DNA of 64,000 nt from Gaiellasilicea sp963791905 (GCA_963791905.1 CAWBTX010000007.1:186001-250000); one strand, 5' to 3'. Shown: positions 14,866 to 24,150, counted from the stretch's first letter. Numbers and translations: made by a program. The notes: generated from the letters alone by a model not told the origin.

Positions 14866-17639
14866 TAGCTCACGGCGATCTCGGCCTCTCTTGCCACGCT
14901 GCCGAAGCGCGCGATCAGGTCTCCGCGGGAGCGCACGCCGAGCTTTCGGAAGATGCGGCCGAGATGGAACTCGACCGTCTTGTGGGAGAGGAAGAGCGCC
15001 GCGCCGACCTCTCGGTTCGTCATCCCGCGCGCGACGTGGAGGGCGATCTGGAGCTCCTGCGGCGTCAGCTGCTCCTTGTCGGAGTGCGTACGCCGACGGA
15101 GCGTCTCGCCGCTCGCCCGCAGCTCGGACTGCGCCCGGGCGCGCCACGGCTCCGCACCCATGTCCTCGAACGCGTCGAGCGCGAGCCGGAGCTGGTCGCG
15201 TGCCACCACACGGCGGCCCGCGCGTCGGAGCCGCTCGCCGAGCGCGAGGCGCGTCCGGGCGAGCGACCAGCGGTCGTCCGAGAGGACGTGGGCCGCCAGA
15301 GCCTCGTTGAAGTGCCCCTCGAACTCGTCGTTGCCCGCGAGCAGTCCGCGCACGCGCGCACCGGCGGCGAGCCCCAGCGGGCTCTGGGCCTCGGGGGACG
15401 AGTCGAACCGAACCAGCGCACGTTGGGCGTCCTCGATGCGCCCGGAGCGCACGTAGACCTCGACGAGCTCGGCCCGGGGAATGAAGCTCGGCGAGTGGAT
15501 GCCGAGCTCCTGGAGACCCCTGGCGGCCTCTTCGAGCTCCCGCGCCGCCTCGTCGAAGCGGCCGAGCCCGAGCGCGAGCACGCCCACCGAATACAGCCGC
15601 CAGAGCCGGAACGTCCGCGCGCCCGCAGCTTCGATGAGCGGGACGACGTCGGTCGCGTACCCGAGGCACTCGCGCTCCATGCCGCGACGTGCAGTCGCCG
15701 CCGTCAGGATCAGCAGCGCCTGCATCTCCGGTAGCCGCAACTCGAGCTCTCTGGCGAGGCCGAGCGCCTCCGACGCAGCCGCATAGCCCTCGTCGAGGAG
15801 CCCCGCCCGCACGCTGTGCCACGCGTGCTGCACGATCAGGTACGGGAGCAGGCCGCCGGCGCCCTCTGCGCGCGAGCGAGCGATGACGCGGCCCGCGTGC
15901 GCCGCTGCGTCCCGCGACCGCTCGAGCCAGTCGAGCGTCACGGCCGACTGGAGCAGCGCCAGCGGATCGAGGTCCTCGCCGAAGGGCTCGAGGCCTTCCG
16001 CCGCATCCTGGATGAGCGGCATGCCGTCGGCCGGCTGTCCCGCATAGCAGAGCACCCAGCCGCGCGTGAACGTCGCCAGCCGGTGCGACCGCTCGTCCCC
16101 GACGTCCCCGGCGAGCGCCTCGGCCCGCGCCGCGCAGGAGAGAAGCGCATCCCGGTCCCCGAGCACCTGCTGCGTGACGCAGCCCTCGGCGAGAATCTCG
16201 ATCGAGCGCTGCCGATCGACGTTCTCGAGCAGCGCGGCCGACTCGAGCAGGAGCGCCGTCGCTTCCTTCGGCCGCCCGGCCAGGTAGTCGATCCTCGCGC
16301 GCAGCCGCAGCGCGTCGGCCCTCAGCCGCGGATCCGACGCCGTCAGCGGCTCGGCAAGGAGATCGATCGACTCCTGGGCTCGACCGCCTCGCTGAGCCGC
16401 CTCCGCGGCCGCCTGGAGCCTCTGGAGTCGCGCGGCGTCGTCGGCTGTGAGCTCGGCGGCGCGCGCGTAGGCCGCGGCGGCGGCGGCGTAGCCGGAGCGC
16501 TCGACTGCCTGGTCGGCCAGCACCTCGAGCGCGGCCGCGGCCTCGTCGTCGCGACCCAGCGCCGCGCCGGCCAGGTGCCAGGCGCGCCGTTCGGGGTCGC
16601 CGACCGGGCCGAGCGAGTCCGCCAGGGCCCGGTGCGCCGCACGCCGCTGCGACGGAGCCGCGCAGTGGAAGACCGCCGAGCGGGCGAGCGGGTGCCGGAA
16701 CGACAGTCGGCCTTCGTCGAGCTCGATCAGTCCAGCATCCTCGGCCGGCTCGAGCGCGGTCAGCTCGATGCCCATCGAAGCGAGGGCTGCGGCGATCGCC
16801 TTCAGCTCCACCTCGTGGGTCAGCGCGACCGCTGCGACGACAAGGGCCCGCTTCGACGCGTCGGGCAGCAGCTCCACGCGGGCGGAGAACGCGCGCTCGA
16901 GCGTCGCCCCCGCCGGGATCGGCTCGGGGAGCGGCTCTCGCCCATCGAGCTGCGCCTCGCTCAGCAGGCGCCGCACCTCGACGAGGGCGAGCGGGTTCCC
17001 GCCGGTCGCCTCCCACAGGCGGTGCCCGACCTCCTCGCTCGGCGCCGTGCCGCCGGGGTCGGCGAGCAGGCGTCTCGCGTCGTCGAGGGCCAGCGGCCCG
17101 ACCACGAGCTGATCGAGTCCGGGAAGGCTCACGGTCGCCCCGTCGCCGTCGCGCGTCGCGAACAGAAGGACGACGGCATCGGCGATCAGCCGCTTGGACG
17201 CGAAGAGCAGCGCGTCGCGGCTGGCGGCGTCGAGCCACTGCGCATCGTCGACGACGACGAGGAGTGGCTGACTGTCGGCCGCGCTCGCGAGGACGTTCAG
17301 GGTCGCGGCCCCAATGGTGAACCGGTCGAGCGCCGCCGGCGGACCGATGCCGAGCGCGCTCCGGAGGGCGTCCGCCTGGGTGGGCGGAAGCTCGGAGAGG
17401 TGTTCGAGCAGCGGGCGCAGCAGCTCCAGCAGCCCCGAGTACTGCAGCTCGGCCTCCGACTCGAGACCGAGGGCGCGGACGATCGTCAGATCGCGCCCGC
17501 GCTCGACCGCATACTCGAGCAGGGACGTCTTGCCGATTCCGGCCTCGCCGCGGATCTCGAGCGCGCCGCTGCGTCCGCCTCTCGCGCGTTCCAGTAGCTC
17601 GTCGAGGCGCGCACAGTCGGGTTCCCGACCGATGAGCAC
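14865..17639 (-). CDS. LuxR-family regulator with N-terminal AAA ATPase (LAL type)
   Basis: 924 residues. The N-terminal AAA/STAND ATPase has a Walker A (GEAGIGKTSLL near residue 27) and a Walker B (LLVVVDDAQWLD). The long middle region is alanine-rich and helical with TPR-like repeats. The C-terminus is a LuxR/GerE helix-turn-helix (LTPQELQIALHVARGMTNREVG, then FLSHKTVEFHLGRIFRKLG). LAL regulators are signal-responsive activators, often of secondary metabolism or carbon use. The frame is open upstream to 17798, but the GTG at 17639 begins right before the conserved LIGREPD and avoids overlap with the neighbour. No target genes are identifiable. Confidence 0.85.
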   Translation of the reverse strand: MLIGREPDCARLDELLERARGGRSGALEIRGEAGIGKTSLLEYAVERGRDLTIVRALGLESEAELQYSGLLELLRPLLEHLSELPPTQADALRSALGIGPPAALDRFTIGAATLNVLASAADSQPLLVVVDDAQWLDAASRDALLFASKRLIADAVVLLFATRDGDGATVSLPGLDQLVVGPLALDDARRLLADPGGTAPSEEVGHRLWEATGGNPLALVEVRRLLSEAQLDGREPLPEPIPAGATLERAFSARVELLPDASKRALVVAAVALTHEVELKAIAAALASMGIELTALEPAEDAGLIELDEGRLSFRHPLARSAVFHCAAPSQRRAAHRALADSLGPVGDPERRAWHLAGAALGRDDEAAAALEVLADQAVERSGYAAAAAAYARAAELTADDAARLQRLQAAAEAAQRGGRAQESIDLLAEPLTASDPRLRADALRLRARIDYLAGRPKEATALLLESAALLENVDRQRSIEILAEGCVTQQVLGDRDALLSCAARAEALAGDVGDERSHRLATFTRGWVLCYAGQPADGMPLIQDAAEGLEPFGEDLDPLALLQSAVTLDWLERSRDAAAHAGRVIARSRAEGAGGLLPYLIVQHAWHSVRAGLLDEGYAAASEALGLARELELRLPEMQALLILTAATARRGMERECLGYATDVVPLIEAAGARTFRLWRLYSVGVLALGLGRFDEAARELEEAARGLQELGIHSPSFIPRAELVEVYVRSGRIEDAQRALVRFDSSPEAQSPLGLAAGARVRGLLAGNDEFEGHFNEALAAHVLSDDRWSLARTRLALGERLRRAGRRVVARDQLRLALDAFEDMGAEPWRARAQSELRASGETLRRRTHSDKEQLTPQELQIALHVARGMTNREVGAALFLSHKTVEFHLGRIFRKLGVRSRGDLIARFGSVAREAEIAVS

Positions 17640-17685
17640 TCTTCCACGGTAGATCGGGCGCGCACGCCCCACAAGGCGGCCTGCG

Positions 17686-18699
17686 TCAGGGACGCGCGGC
17701 CGCGTAGCGGCCGGTCCAGTAACGCGTGCGCTCGAGATACGCGCTCTCGGCGGCGCGCCCGTAGAGCCCCCAGGCGCCGTCGTAGCTCTCGTAGCCACGC
17801 CTGGGCGTGCGGGCCGCCTCGATCTGCGTCCCCTCGTGCCATTCGTTGTAACTCGTCACGGTGACGATGTCGGCGCCTGCCTTGATCGCGCCGCGCCACA
17901 TGGCGTCGTAGGTCGCCCCGTTTCGACGGGGCCTCAGGCGCGTATCGCCGGTCGCGCGCCGCGCGTCGTAGCCCGGGCCGACCGACGGTGCGCAGAGGAG
18001 CTGCAACCGGCGGGCCTGCGTGCAGAGCCGCGGGAAGAGCGTGCCGTCGAAGAGCAGCACGTCGTAGGTGTAGAGCCCGTCGAACCCGCCTGCCGCGGCC
18101 AGTCCTGCGAGGTTGGTGTTCGCGAAGACGCGAACGCCGGACAACGTCAGGTTCAGCTCACGCCACTCCGCCGCCGGCAGCTGCGACGACGCCCACACGT
18201 AGAAGTCGCGGATGCCGAGCGCACGCAGGTACTCGATGTCCGTGCGGGTGCTCGCCACCGTACGCCCGCCGTACGGCTCCAGATGGGCGGCGACGGCGAG
18301 CCCGACGCGGCGGGCGGCCGTCAGGACCCGCGGGAGCCGGCGGTCCTCCTGCGAGCCCCTCCCCCACCACGAGACGACGACGGTGGCGATGCCTGCGGCG
18401 TCGAGCTCACGCATCTGCGCGGCGAGCACGCGCTCGTCCGAGGACGAATACGGGCCCCGCGCCGGGTAGTAGCTCGACGCAATCTGCCCCGGCGGGACGC
18501 TGCCGCCCTGCTGCCAGTGTGCGTACTCGCCGTCCCGGGCCGGCGTGCCGAACCACGGGTAGAAGAAGATCGCCGTCTCCGTGCGCCCGGCCGGAGCGGC
18601 GTCTGAGCCCTCGTCGAGCCTCGCGGCGGCCGGATCGACGAGGGGACCCGCGAACGCGAGCCACGCCGACGCGACGGCCGCAGCCAGGACGGCTCTCAC
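17686..18699 (-). CDS. secreted glycoside hydrolase family 99-like protein
   Basis: 337 residues with a signal peptide (MRAVLAAAVASAWLAFAGP). Features typical of GH99 (endo-alpha-mannosidase-like) TIM barrels are visible: IFFYPWFG near the start, YYPARGPYSSSD, ATVVVSWWGRGSQED, HLEPYGGR and the C-terminal VTVTSYNEWHEGTQIE, which in GH99 carries the active-site region. The family cleaves internal alpha-mannosidic links or related glycans. The specific substrate cannot be told. It is upstream of and on the same strand as the LuxR-ATPase gene. Confidence 0.75.
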   Translation of the reverse strand: MRAVLAAAVASAWLAFAGPLVDPAAARLDEGSDAAPAGRTETAIFFYPWFGTPARDGEYAHWQQGGSVPPGQIASSYYPARGPYSSSDERVLAAQMRELDAAGIATVVVSWWGRGSQEDRRLPRVLTAARRVGLAVAAHLEPYGGRTVASTRTDIEYLRALGIRDFYVWASSQLPAAEWRELNLTLSGVRVFANTNLAGLAAAGGFDGLYTYDVLLFDGTLFPRLCTQARRLQLLCAPSVGPGYDARRATGDTRLRPRRNGATYDAMWRGAIKAGADIVTVTSYNEWHEGTQIEAARTPRRGYESYDGAWGLYGRAAESAYLERTRYWTGRYAAARP

Positions 18700-18809
18700 C
18701 GGCTGATCCTATGCCGGAGATCGGACGATTTCTACCCGTTTCTCGGCGTTTCTCCGTGCGGTTCTTCCGATCGCGAAAATGCGCAACGAGCGGGTTTTCT
18801 CTTCCGTTT

Positions 18810-18824
18810 GTGACCCTCCGTCAC
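18810..18824. promoter_or_regulatory. GTGAC-N5-GTCAC inverted repeat, possible operator
   Basis: A perfect 5-base dyad (GTGAC / GTCAC) with a 5-base spacer lies in the 220-bp divergent region between the GH99-like gene and the Pro/Ala-rich membrane protein. It resembles but does not match the CRP consensus (wrong spacing). Weak evidence. Confidence 0.25.
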
Positions 18825-18918
18825 CGGAGCGCTGTTAGCGTCGGCACTGTCGACCGAGGGGTTCAGCCGCCTGAAACGACGACCGTCAAGCCCGCCGTGT
18901 CCACGACTGCGCTGCTTC

Positions 18919-19632
18919 GTGTCGGCGGTGGCTGTCGCGATGCTCGCAGCGCCGGCGCTGGCTGGAGCTCAGGAGGGACCGCCTCCGGAGGAGCTGGCGC
19001 CGCCCCAGCCGCCGCCCATCGAGATCGTTCCTCCGGCGGAGCCCGACACGGTCACGCTGATCGTGCCGCTTCTGCCGGCGCCGAAGCAGCCGACGAAGCG
19101 CGCACCCGCCGCCGACCCGAGCCCTGCGCCCGCGGCCGAGCCGGCTCCTGCGCCGCCGGCACCGGCTCCGGCGCGTACGTTCGCCTCCGACGACCCGTCC
19201 TACGCTCCGGCGCCGACCGCCGAGCGGGAGCCCGCTGCCGCGCCGCCCGCCCGGAGGCCGAAGGCGAAACCAACGACCAAGAAGGCAACCTCCGCGCAGC
19301 AGCGGAAGCTCGCCGCGGCGCCAGAGCGAGAGGCCTTCGCCGTCGAGGCGGCACTCCCCGCCGTCGACCTCGTCGAGGAGCGGCGGCTCTTCGCGCTGCA
19401 GCCTCGACATGCGGCCGCCGCCGACGGCTCGAACGCGCCCTACCTGCTTGGGCTGTTGGCGCTGGCCGGCGCGCTCCTGCTCGGGCTCGCCTGGGCCGCG
19501 CCGCGTCTTGCATTCCACTGGCCTGACGTCTTCGTGCCGGTCGTTCGCGGGCGCGAGACGCTCTCGTTCGCCGGGCTCTGTCTGCTCGCGAGCGGCACGC
19601 TCGCGTGGCTCATCGTCGGCGTCGGCAGCTGA
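18919..19632 (+). CDS. Pro/Ala-rich envelope protein with C-terminal membrane segments
   Basis: About 237 residues. The N-terminus is a short signal-like hydrophobic stretch (AVAVAMLAAPALAGA). It is followed by ~100 residues of Pro/Ala/Glu low-complexity sequence and a Lys-rich patch, then two hydrophobic segments near the C-terminus (YLLGLLALAGALLLGLAWAA and FAGLCLLASGTLAWLIVGV). The GTG at 18919 is the first possible start after an in-frame stop, and no ribosome site is seen. The family is not recognised. It may span or anchor to the membrane with an extended outside region. Confidence 0.5.
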   Translation: MSAVAVAMLAAPALAGAQEGPPPEELAPPQPPPIEIVPPAEPDTVTLIVPLLPAPKQPTKRAPAADPSPAPAAEPAPAPPAPAPARTFASDDPSYAPAPTAEREPAAAPPARRPKAKPTTKKATSAQQRKLAAAPEREAFAVEAALPAVDLVEERRLFALQPRHAAAADGSNAPYLLGLLALAGALLLGLAWAAPRLAFHWPDVFVPVVRGRETLSFAGLCLLASGTLAWLIVGVGS

Positions 19633-19656
19633 GTCCCCAGCTCAGCGGGCGCGCCC

Positions 19657-19678
19657 GTGGAGGTGCGGCCACCTCCAC
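19657..19678 (+). terminator. 9-bp hairpin with tetraloop after the Pro/Ala-rich gene
   Basis: GTGGAGGTG (19657-19665) pairs perfectly with CACCTCCAC (19670-19678) around CGGC. A smaller hairpin (19628-19646) overlaps the stop codon. No T-run follows. Confidence 0.5.
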
Positions 19679-19882
19679 AACACGATCGTCGACCACGGAC
19701 CGCCCTTGGGGAAAGGCGGCCGGGCGGCAGGTCGCTGGGCGCGCCCGGCGCACTCGTACCCGAACCTGAGCATTCCCGCACGCGGAAGTAGCGCCAAGCG
19801 TCGCTACGATCCCTCCTTCGAGCGATGTTCGGGAGGCCCTAGGGCGAATAGGGTGCTTCTGAAGACCAAGGGGGACTGCGGC

Positions 19883-20077
19883 GTGGCAAGTTGGGGAGAA
19901 CTAGGCGCGAGCTTGCGCTCGCGTGAGCGGCAGCACAGGTGCATGGGTTGCGGCGTGCAGATCGAGTCGGCGTTCGTGTCGGGCATGGTCCCGCGCTGCG
20001 GGCGGTGCCTCGACGAAGACCGGCCGGTCGATCCGGTCATGCGCTGGATCTGGTACGGCGACTTGACAAGACGCTAA
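19883..20077 (+). CDS. small zinc-ribbon-like protein
   Basis: 64 residues. Two CxxC pairs (CMGCG and CGRC) are 17 residues apart, as in zinc ribbons, followed by an acidic, Trp-containing C-terminus (MRWIWYGDLTRR). A purine-rich AGGGGGAC about 8 bases upstream supports the GTG start. The family is not recognised. A truncated structured repeat begins just past its stop. Short length leaves room for doubt, but the spaced cysteines favour a real protein. Confidence 0.5.
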   Translation: MASWGELGASLRSRERQHRCMGCGVQIESAFVSGMVPRCGRCLDEDRPVDPVMRWIWYGDLTRR

Positions 20078-20086
20078 GACGTAGCG

Positions 20087-20137
20087 CGGATGCCGTAGGC
20101 CGGGATCCAAAAGGATCCCGGCCCCGCTGCAAATAAA
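20087..20137 (+). repeat. dispersed structured repeat, truncated copy
   Basis: It begins with GCGGATGCCGTA, the same string that joins hairpins B and C in the 48.9-kb copy. A perfect 11-bp hairpin C follows (20098-20108 / 20113-20123, loop AAAA), then the tail CCGCTGCAAATAAA (20124-20137), identical to copy 1. The left half of the element is missing. Confidence 0.65.
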
Positions 20138-20341
20138 AGGACGCGCCCGGGGAGCTGCGGCCCCTCCCCCCAAAACGACTATTGACCGCGAGCGACCACT
20201 GGGCGGGGCCACTCGGGCGGCGAAGTCGTTGGGCGCGCCCGTTGTGGCGTTCGACGGCGCAGGCAGGAGACCTCCGATGACTTTCGGGCTCGGCTTCCGT
20301 CTAACCTTGCGACAACCGAGGGCCGAACCTGGAGGTGACGC

Positions 20342-21425
20342 ATGCCGACGACCATGCTGCTCGTGGGGACCCGCAAGGGCTGCTTCCTGCTGGAGAGCGA
20401 TGGGGATCGTCGAGACTGGAAGGTGCGAGGGCCGCTCTGCGAGGGCTGGCCGATCTATCACGCCGTGTACGACCCGGCCTCGGGCACGATCTACGCGGCC
20501 GGAGCGAGCGAGTGGCACGGCGCGAGCGTCTGGCGCAGCAGCGATCTCGGCGAGACGTGGGAGCAGTCCAGCGAGGGTCTGAGCTACGAGGACGGCGGCG
20601 ACGGCTCTGAAGCTCTCGAAGGTCTCGGGCTTGACGGCCGCGCACGGTCGCCTGCTCGCGGGCGCCGAGTCCGCGGGCATCTTCGAGAGCCGCGACGGCG
20701 GCGTCACGTGGTCGCTGCTGAGCACGCTCGACGGCCAGCCCGGCCGCGACGCCTGGAACGATCCCGCCAACCAGCCTCCCGGCCACCTCGGCCTGCCCGC
20801 GATCCTGCCGCACCCGGACGATGCGAGCCGCTTCTGGGCCGTGGTTCAGGGCTTCGGCATGTTCGAGACGACGGACGACGGCTCGTCGTGGACGCCGCGG
20901 AACCGTGGTTTGCGCGCCGACTGGCCGATCGAGAATCCCGAGGTCGGCTACTGCATCCACAAGCTCGTGATGTCCCCCGTCGACACCGAGCGGCTGTACC
21001 AGCAGAACCACTGCGGCATGCACCGGAGTGACGACGCCGGCCAGTCGTGGGTCGAGATCACCGAAGGGCTGCCGACGGAGTTCGGCTTCGCCGCCGCCGC
21101 GCATCCGCACGACCGCGAGAGCTTCTACGTCATCCCGCTCGACCCCGGGCACGGCCGCTGCATGCCCGACGGGAAGGCCGCCGTCTGGCGCACGAGCGAC
21201 GCAGGCTCGAGCTGGCGCCGGCTCGACCGCGGTCTCCCGCAGGAGGACGCACACCTCGGCGTGCTGCGCGAAGGGCTCGCGATCGACTCGTACGACGCCC
21301 CCGGTCTCTACTTCGGGACGAGCACGGGACAGGTGTTCGCGAGCGCCGACGAGGGCGAGAGCTGGAGTGAGATCGCGAGCTACCTACCTGCGATCGCATC
21401 GGTCGAGGTGGCAGTCCTCGACTAG
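20342..21425 (+). CDS. BNR/sialidase-like beta-propeller protein, interrupted by a one-base frameshift
   Basis: The first part (20342 to about 20605) reads MLLVGTRKGCFLLES ... WRSSDLGETWEQ. The rest continues in another frame as LKLSKVSGLTAAHGRLLAGAE, IFESRDGGVTWSLLST and further S/D-D-G-x-S/T-W blades to 21425. Joining the frames needs one extra base removed near 20600 (in GGCGGCGACGGC); the corrected gene would encode about 360 residues. BNR repeats (SxDxGxTW) form beta-propellers as in sialidases and photosystem-assembly factors; no catalytic role can be assigned. A good ribosome site (GGAGGTGA) precedes the ATG. The MoaD-like gene follows after 2 bases. Confidence 0.75.
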
Positions 21426-21427
21426 CC

Positions 21428-21691
21428 ATGGCGGAGCTGCACCTCCCCACCACCCTGCTCCCGCTCTTTCAGGATCTGCCGCGCCGGCTCGAGATCGACG
21501 CCGACACCGTCGAGCAGGCGATCGTGCGCCTCGACGAGCGCTGGCCGGGCATCCGCGACAGGCTGTGCGAGCCGGGGCCGGAGCTGCGGACGCACATCAA
21601 CGTGTACGTCGATCGCGAGCGCGCGTCGCTGGACACCAGCGTCGACAAGCGCTCGCGGATCGACGTGATCGCCGCGATCAGCGGCGGCTAG
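21428..21691 (+). CDS. MoaD/ThiS-family ubiquitin-like sulfur-carrier protein
   Basis: 87 residues, beta-grasp type, ending in the diagnostic Gly-Gly (AISGG). The middle LRTHINVYVDRE matches the family. MoaD/ThiS proteins are thiocarboxylated at the last glycine and deliver sulfur for molybdopterin, thiazole or other cofactors. No adenylating enzyme or cofactor gene is nearby. The only partner is the BNR-propeller gene 2 bases upstream, so the real role is unknown. Confidence 0.8.
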   Translation: MAELHLPTTLLPLFQDLPRRLEIDADTVEQAIVRLDERWPGIRDRLCEPGPELRTHINVYVDRERASLDTSVDKRSRIDVIAAISGG

Positions 21692-21694
21692 GGC

Positions 21695-22651
21695 CTACGC
21701 GGCCCGCTCCACGGGCGGGGTCGGCGCGTCGGCCCCCGGCACGTCGGCGGTCGCAGGCGAGGGCCTGGGTCCGCTCTCCTGCCGCACGGCCACGAAGACC
21801 GAGCCGACGATCAGAAGCGCGCCGAGGGCGATCGTGACGGTCAACTGCTCGTCGAGGAGGATCGCGCCGAGGATGATCGCGACCAACGGATTCACGTACT
21901 GGTGCGTCACGACCTTCGAGATCGGCGCATTCCGCAGCAGCCACGCGTAGGCGGTGAAGCCGATGAGCGAGCCGAAGATGGCGAGGTAGAGCCACGCCGC
22001 GATCGACTCGAGGCTGAACGCGGCCGGATCGACTGAGCCGAGCTCGCCCCTGGCCGTCCCGAGCACCAGCAGGATCACCCCCGCGCTGAGCATCTCCCAG
22101 ACCGTCGCGACGAAGCCGTCACGAGGCAGGGGCAGCCGGTGCGCGAAGAACGAGCCGAGCGACCATGAGACCGTCGCGCCGAGCACCAGCGCGATCCCGA
22201 TCGCGTTCGACGAGCCCTCCCCGCCCGGCACGACGACGAGACCGAGCCCGGCCAGGCCGACGACGACGCTCAGGCGCGTCGCGAGCGCCACGCGCTCGCC
22301 CGTGAGCGAGCGGAGCGCGATCACCTGCAGCGGCACCGACCCGACGATCATCGCTGCGATGCTCGAGTCGATCCGCGTCTCGGCCAGGGTCACGACCCCG
22401 ACTCCGAGCGCCAGCAGCGAGAGCCCGAGCAGCGCTGAGGAGAGCAGTTCGCGACGCGACACGCGAATGCTGCGACCGGCCAGGACGAGGATCAGCGCCA
22501 GGATGGCGCCGGCGAGCAGGAAGCGCGAGCCGGCGGAGAGGAACGCCGGCAGCGTCCGCACGGAGATCTTGATCGCGACGTAGGTCGAGCCCCACACGAG
22601 GTAGACGGTCCAGAGGGCGGTGAGGAGCTTCCAACGGGCGGGGGCGGCCAT
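21695..22651 (-). CDS. EamA/DMT-superfamily transporter
   Basis: 318 residues with ten predicted transmembrane segments in two homologous halves, each an EamA domain. The start (WTVYLVWGSTYVAIKISV) and the second-half phrase (HQYVNPLVAIILGAILLDEQLT) are typical. Drug/metabolite transporters export amino acids, metabolites or drugs; the substrate is unknown. It converges tail to tail with the MoaD-like gene with only 3 bases between stops. Confidence 0.9.
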   Translation of the reverse strand: MAAPARWKLLTALWTVYLVWGSTYVAIKISVRTLPAFLSAGSRFLLAGAILALILVLAGRSIRVSRRELLSSALLGLSLLALGVGVVTLAETRIDSSIAAMIVGSVPLQVIALRSLTGERVALATRLSVVVGLAGLGLVVVPGGEGSSNAIGIALVLGATVSWSLGSFFAHRLPLPRDGFVATVWEMLSAGVILLVLGTARGELGSVDPAAFSLESIAAWLYLAIFGSLIGFTAYAWLLRNAPISKVVTHQYVNPLVAIILGAILLDEQLTVTIALGALLIVGSVFVAVRQESGPRPSPATADVPGADAPTPPVERAA

Positions 22652-22732
22652 GCTCTAACCCAACGCCCGGCGCATGCGCGGGATTCCTCCGAATGGCGGC
22701 GTGCCACCGGTTCCGCGCCATACTCCCGGCGC

Positions 22733-23164
22733 ATGAGCCGTTACGTCTTCGACCCCGCCTGGCTCGGCGACGTGCCTCCGCCCGAGCGGCCGCTCCTGAT
22801 GTTCGACGGCGGGTGCCCGTTCTGCCGTGCGCTCGCCCGGCTCGTGGCCAGGCTCGATCGCGACGAGCGGCTCGCGCTCCTGAGCCGGGACGACGAGGCG
22901 GCGGTGCCCTACGCCGCCCGCATCCCGCCGGAGGAGATCAGCGCGTCGTGGCAGCTGATCGAGCCCACCGGCGTGCGCATGATGCTCGGCCCAGCCGGGA
23001 TCCGCGTGCTCGAGTACATCCCGACCACGCGCTGGCTCGCGTGGCTCTTCCGGACGCTTCGGCTCACATGGCTCGCGACGGCGGTCAACAGGCTGCTCAG
23101 CCGGATCCGGAAACCGCTGGCCCGGTTCTTCCCGAACCCTCGGCTCCCGCGCCGCTGGCCCTAG
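22733..23164 (+). CDS. DCC-family (DUF393) thiol-disulfide oxidoreductase-like protein
   Basis: 143 residues. The family hallmark lies near residue 25: MFDGGCPFCRA, containing the D-x-x-C-x-x-C pattern that gives the DCC name. The rest includes a hydrophobic helix (TRWLAWLFRTL). DCC proteins have a thioredoxin-like fold and are predicted redox proteins. It stands alone, and its stop overlaps the stop of the opposing nitrilase gene by 4 bases. Confidence 0.85.
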   Translation: MSRYVFDPAWLGDVPPPERPLLMFDGGCPFCRALARLVARLDRDERLALLSRDDEAAVPYAARIPPEEISASWQLIEPTGVRMMLGPAGIRVLEYIPTTRWLAWLFRTLRLTWLATAVNRLLSRIRKPLARFFPNPRLPRRWP

Positions 23165-23874
23165 GCCAACGTCGCGCGGGCGAGGGCGCCGATCTCGGTC
23201 CCGGCATGGGCCAAACGCTCGCCCGCTGCCGACCAGATCCCCGATCCGGCCGCCGTGTCGTCGAAGCCTCCCCCGGTCGGCCCGGCGAAGCTCGCGAACG
23301 CGACCGGGACGCCGTGCGCCGCGGCGACGCGTCGGGCGCGCTCTTCCGGGGCGGCGGACTCGTCGGCCGATTCGACCATTCCTCCGACGTAGACGTCGAT
23401 GCCGAGCGCAGCTGTGTCGGCGGCATGCTGTGCAATGCGGGTGTCCTTGCAGATCGCCAGGCCGAGCCGCCAGCCGTCGACGTCGAGCACGGCCGGCGCC
23501 TCCCCGGGGCTGAACCGATCGGGCTCGGCGCCGCCGAGCCACATCTTGCGGTAGACGACGCTTGCAGAAGCGCCTCCGACGGCCAGCATTCCGATGTACG
23601 CGCGAGCGGAGTCGTCGGCCACCGGGGCGCCGACGAGCGCAACCGAGCCGGTGTCGGCGCAGGCGTCCGCGATCGGGAGAAGCCGCGGGTCGTCGACGGC
23701 CACCGCCGGGGCATCGAGCTCGTAGCCGGTCAGCGAGAGCTCGGGGAAGACGACGACTCGGGCAGCCGCGGCCCGAACCGCGTCGGCATGCCTCTGTGCG
23801 TTGCCTGCCACGTCGTGCGAGACGCACGGGGGCTGGGCCACGGCGAGGGTGAGCGGCGGTCTGTCGTCGGTCAC
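23161..23874 (-). CDS. carbon-nitrogen hydrolase (nitrilase superfamily)
   Basis: About 237 residues. The catalytic triad is visible in order: Glu in VVFPELSLTGY, Lys in VVYRKMWLGG, Cys in LAICKDTRIA. The superfamily hydrolyses amides, nitriles or carbamoyl groups; closer assignment is not possible. The frame is open up to a GTG at 23916, but the GTG at 23874 gives the expected short lead (TDDRPPLTLAVAQ) into the first strand. Confidence 0.85.
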   Translation of the reverse strand: MTDDRPPLTLAVAQPPCVSHDVAGNAQRHADAVRAAAARVVVFPELSLTGYELDAPAVAVDDPRLLPIADACADTGSVALVGAPVADDSARAYIGMLAVGGASASVVYRKMWLGGAEPDRFSPGEAPAVLDVDGWRLGLAICKDTRIAQHAADTAALGIDVYVGGMVESADESAAPEERARRVAAAHGVPVAFASFAGPTGGGFDDTAAGSGIWSAAGERLAHAGTEIGALARATLA

Positions 23875-23950
23875 GTCAGGAACGAAGCCGCCGTCTGCGG
23901 CGGCGCTCGGCCGCACTTAAGATACGGGGCGACCTAGCGAAAGGATCCAT

Positions 23951-24034
23951 GTGTCGACCTGGCTTTGGATCGTCATCATCGTGATTGTCGTGCTGGCCGT
24001 CCTCTACTTTGCCCGAGGACGCTTCTCGAGGTAA
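23951..24034 (+). CDS. 27-residue single-pass membrane peptide
   Basis: GTG start, 27 residues, then TAA. Residues 4-20 are a continuous hydrophobic helix (WLWIVIIVIVVLAVLYF) followed by a positive C-terminus (ARGRFSR), the layout of a small N-out, C-in membrane protein. AAAGGATC 5-9 bases upstream is a good ribosome site. Similar tiny hydrophobic proteins are common in actinobacteria, but no specific family is recognised. Confidence 0.55.
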   Translation: MSTWLWIVIIVIVVLAVLYFARGRFSR

Positions 24035-24150
24035 ATGCCGCTCCGTCTGTTTCACTTCGCCGGGCCCGCGACGGCTCTCCAGGGACATGCGAGGCGGTTG
24101 GTCAGCGAAGGGAGGATCGGCCTCCCTGTTCGTCGTTCCCGGCAGACAGC

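Noticed and set aside
18810..18824. CRP-type binding site
   Set aside because: The half-sites are one base too far apart compared with TGTGA-N6-TCACA; kept only as a generic dyad.
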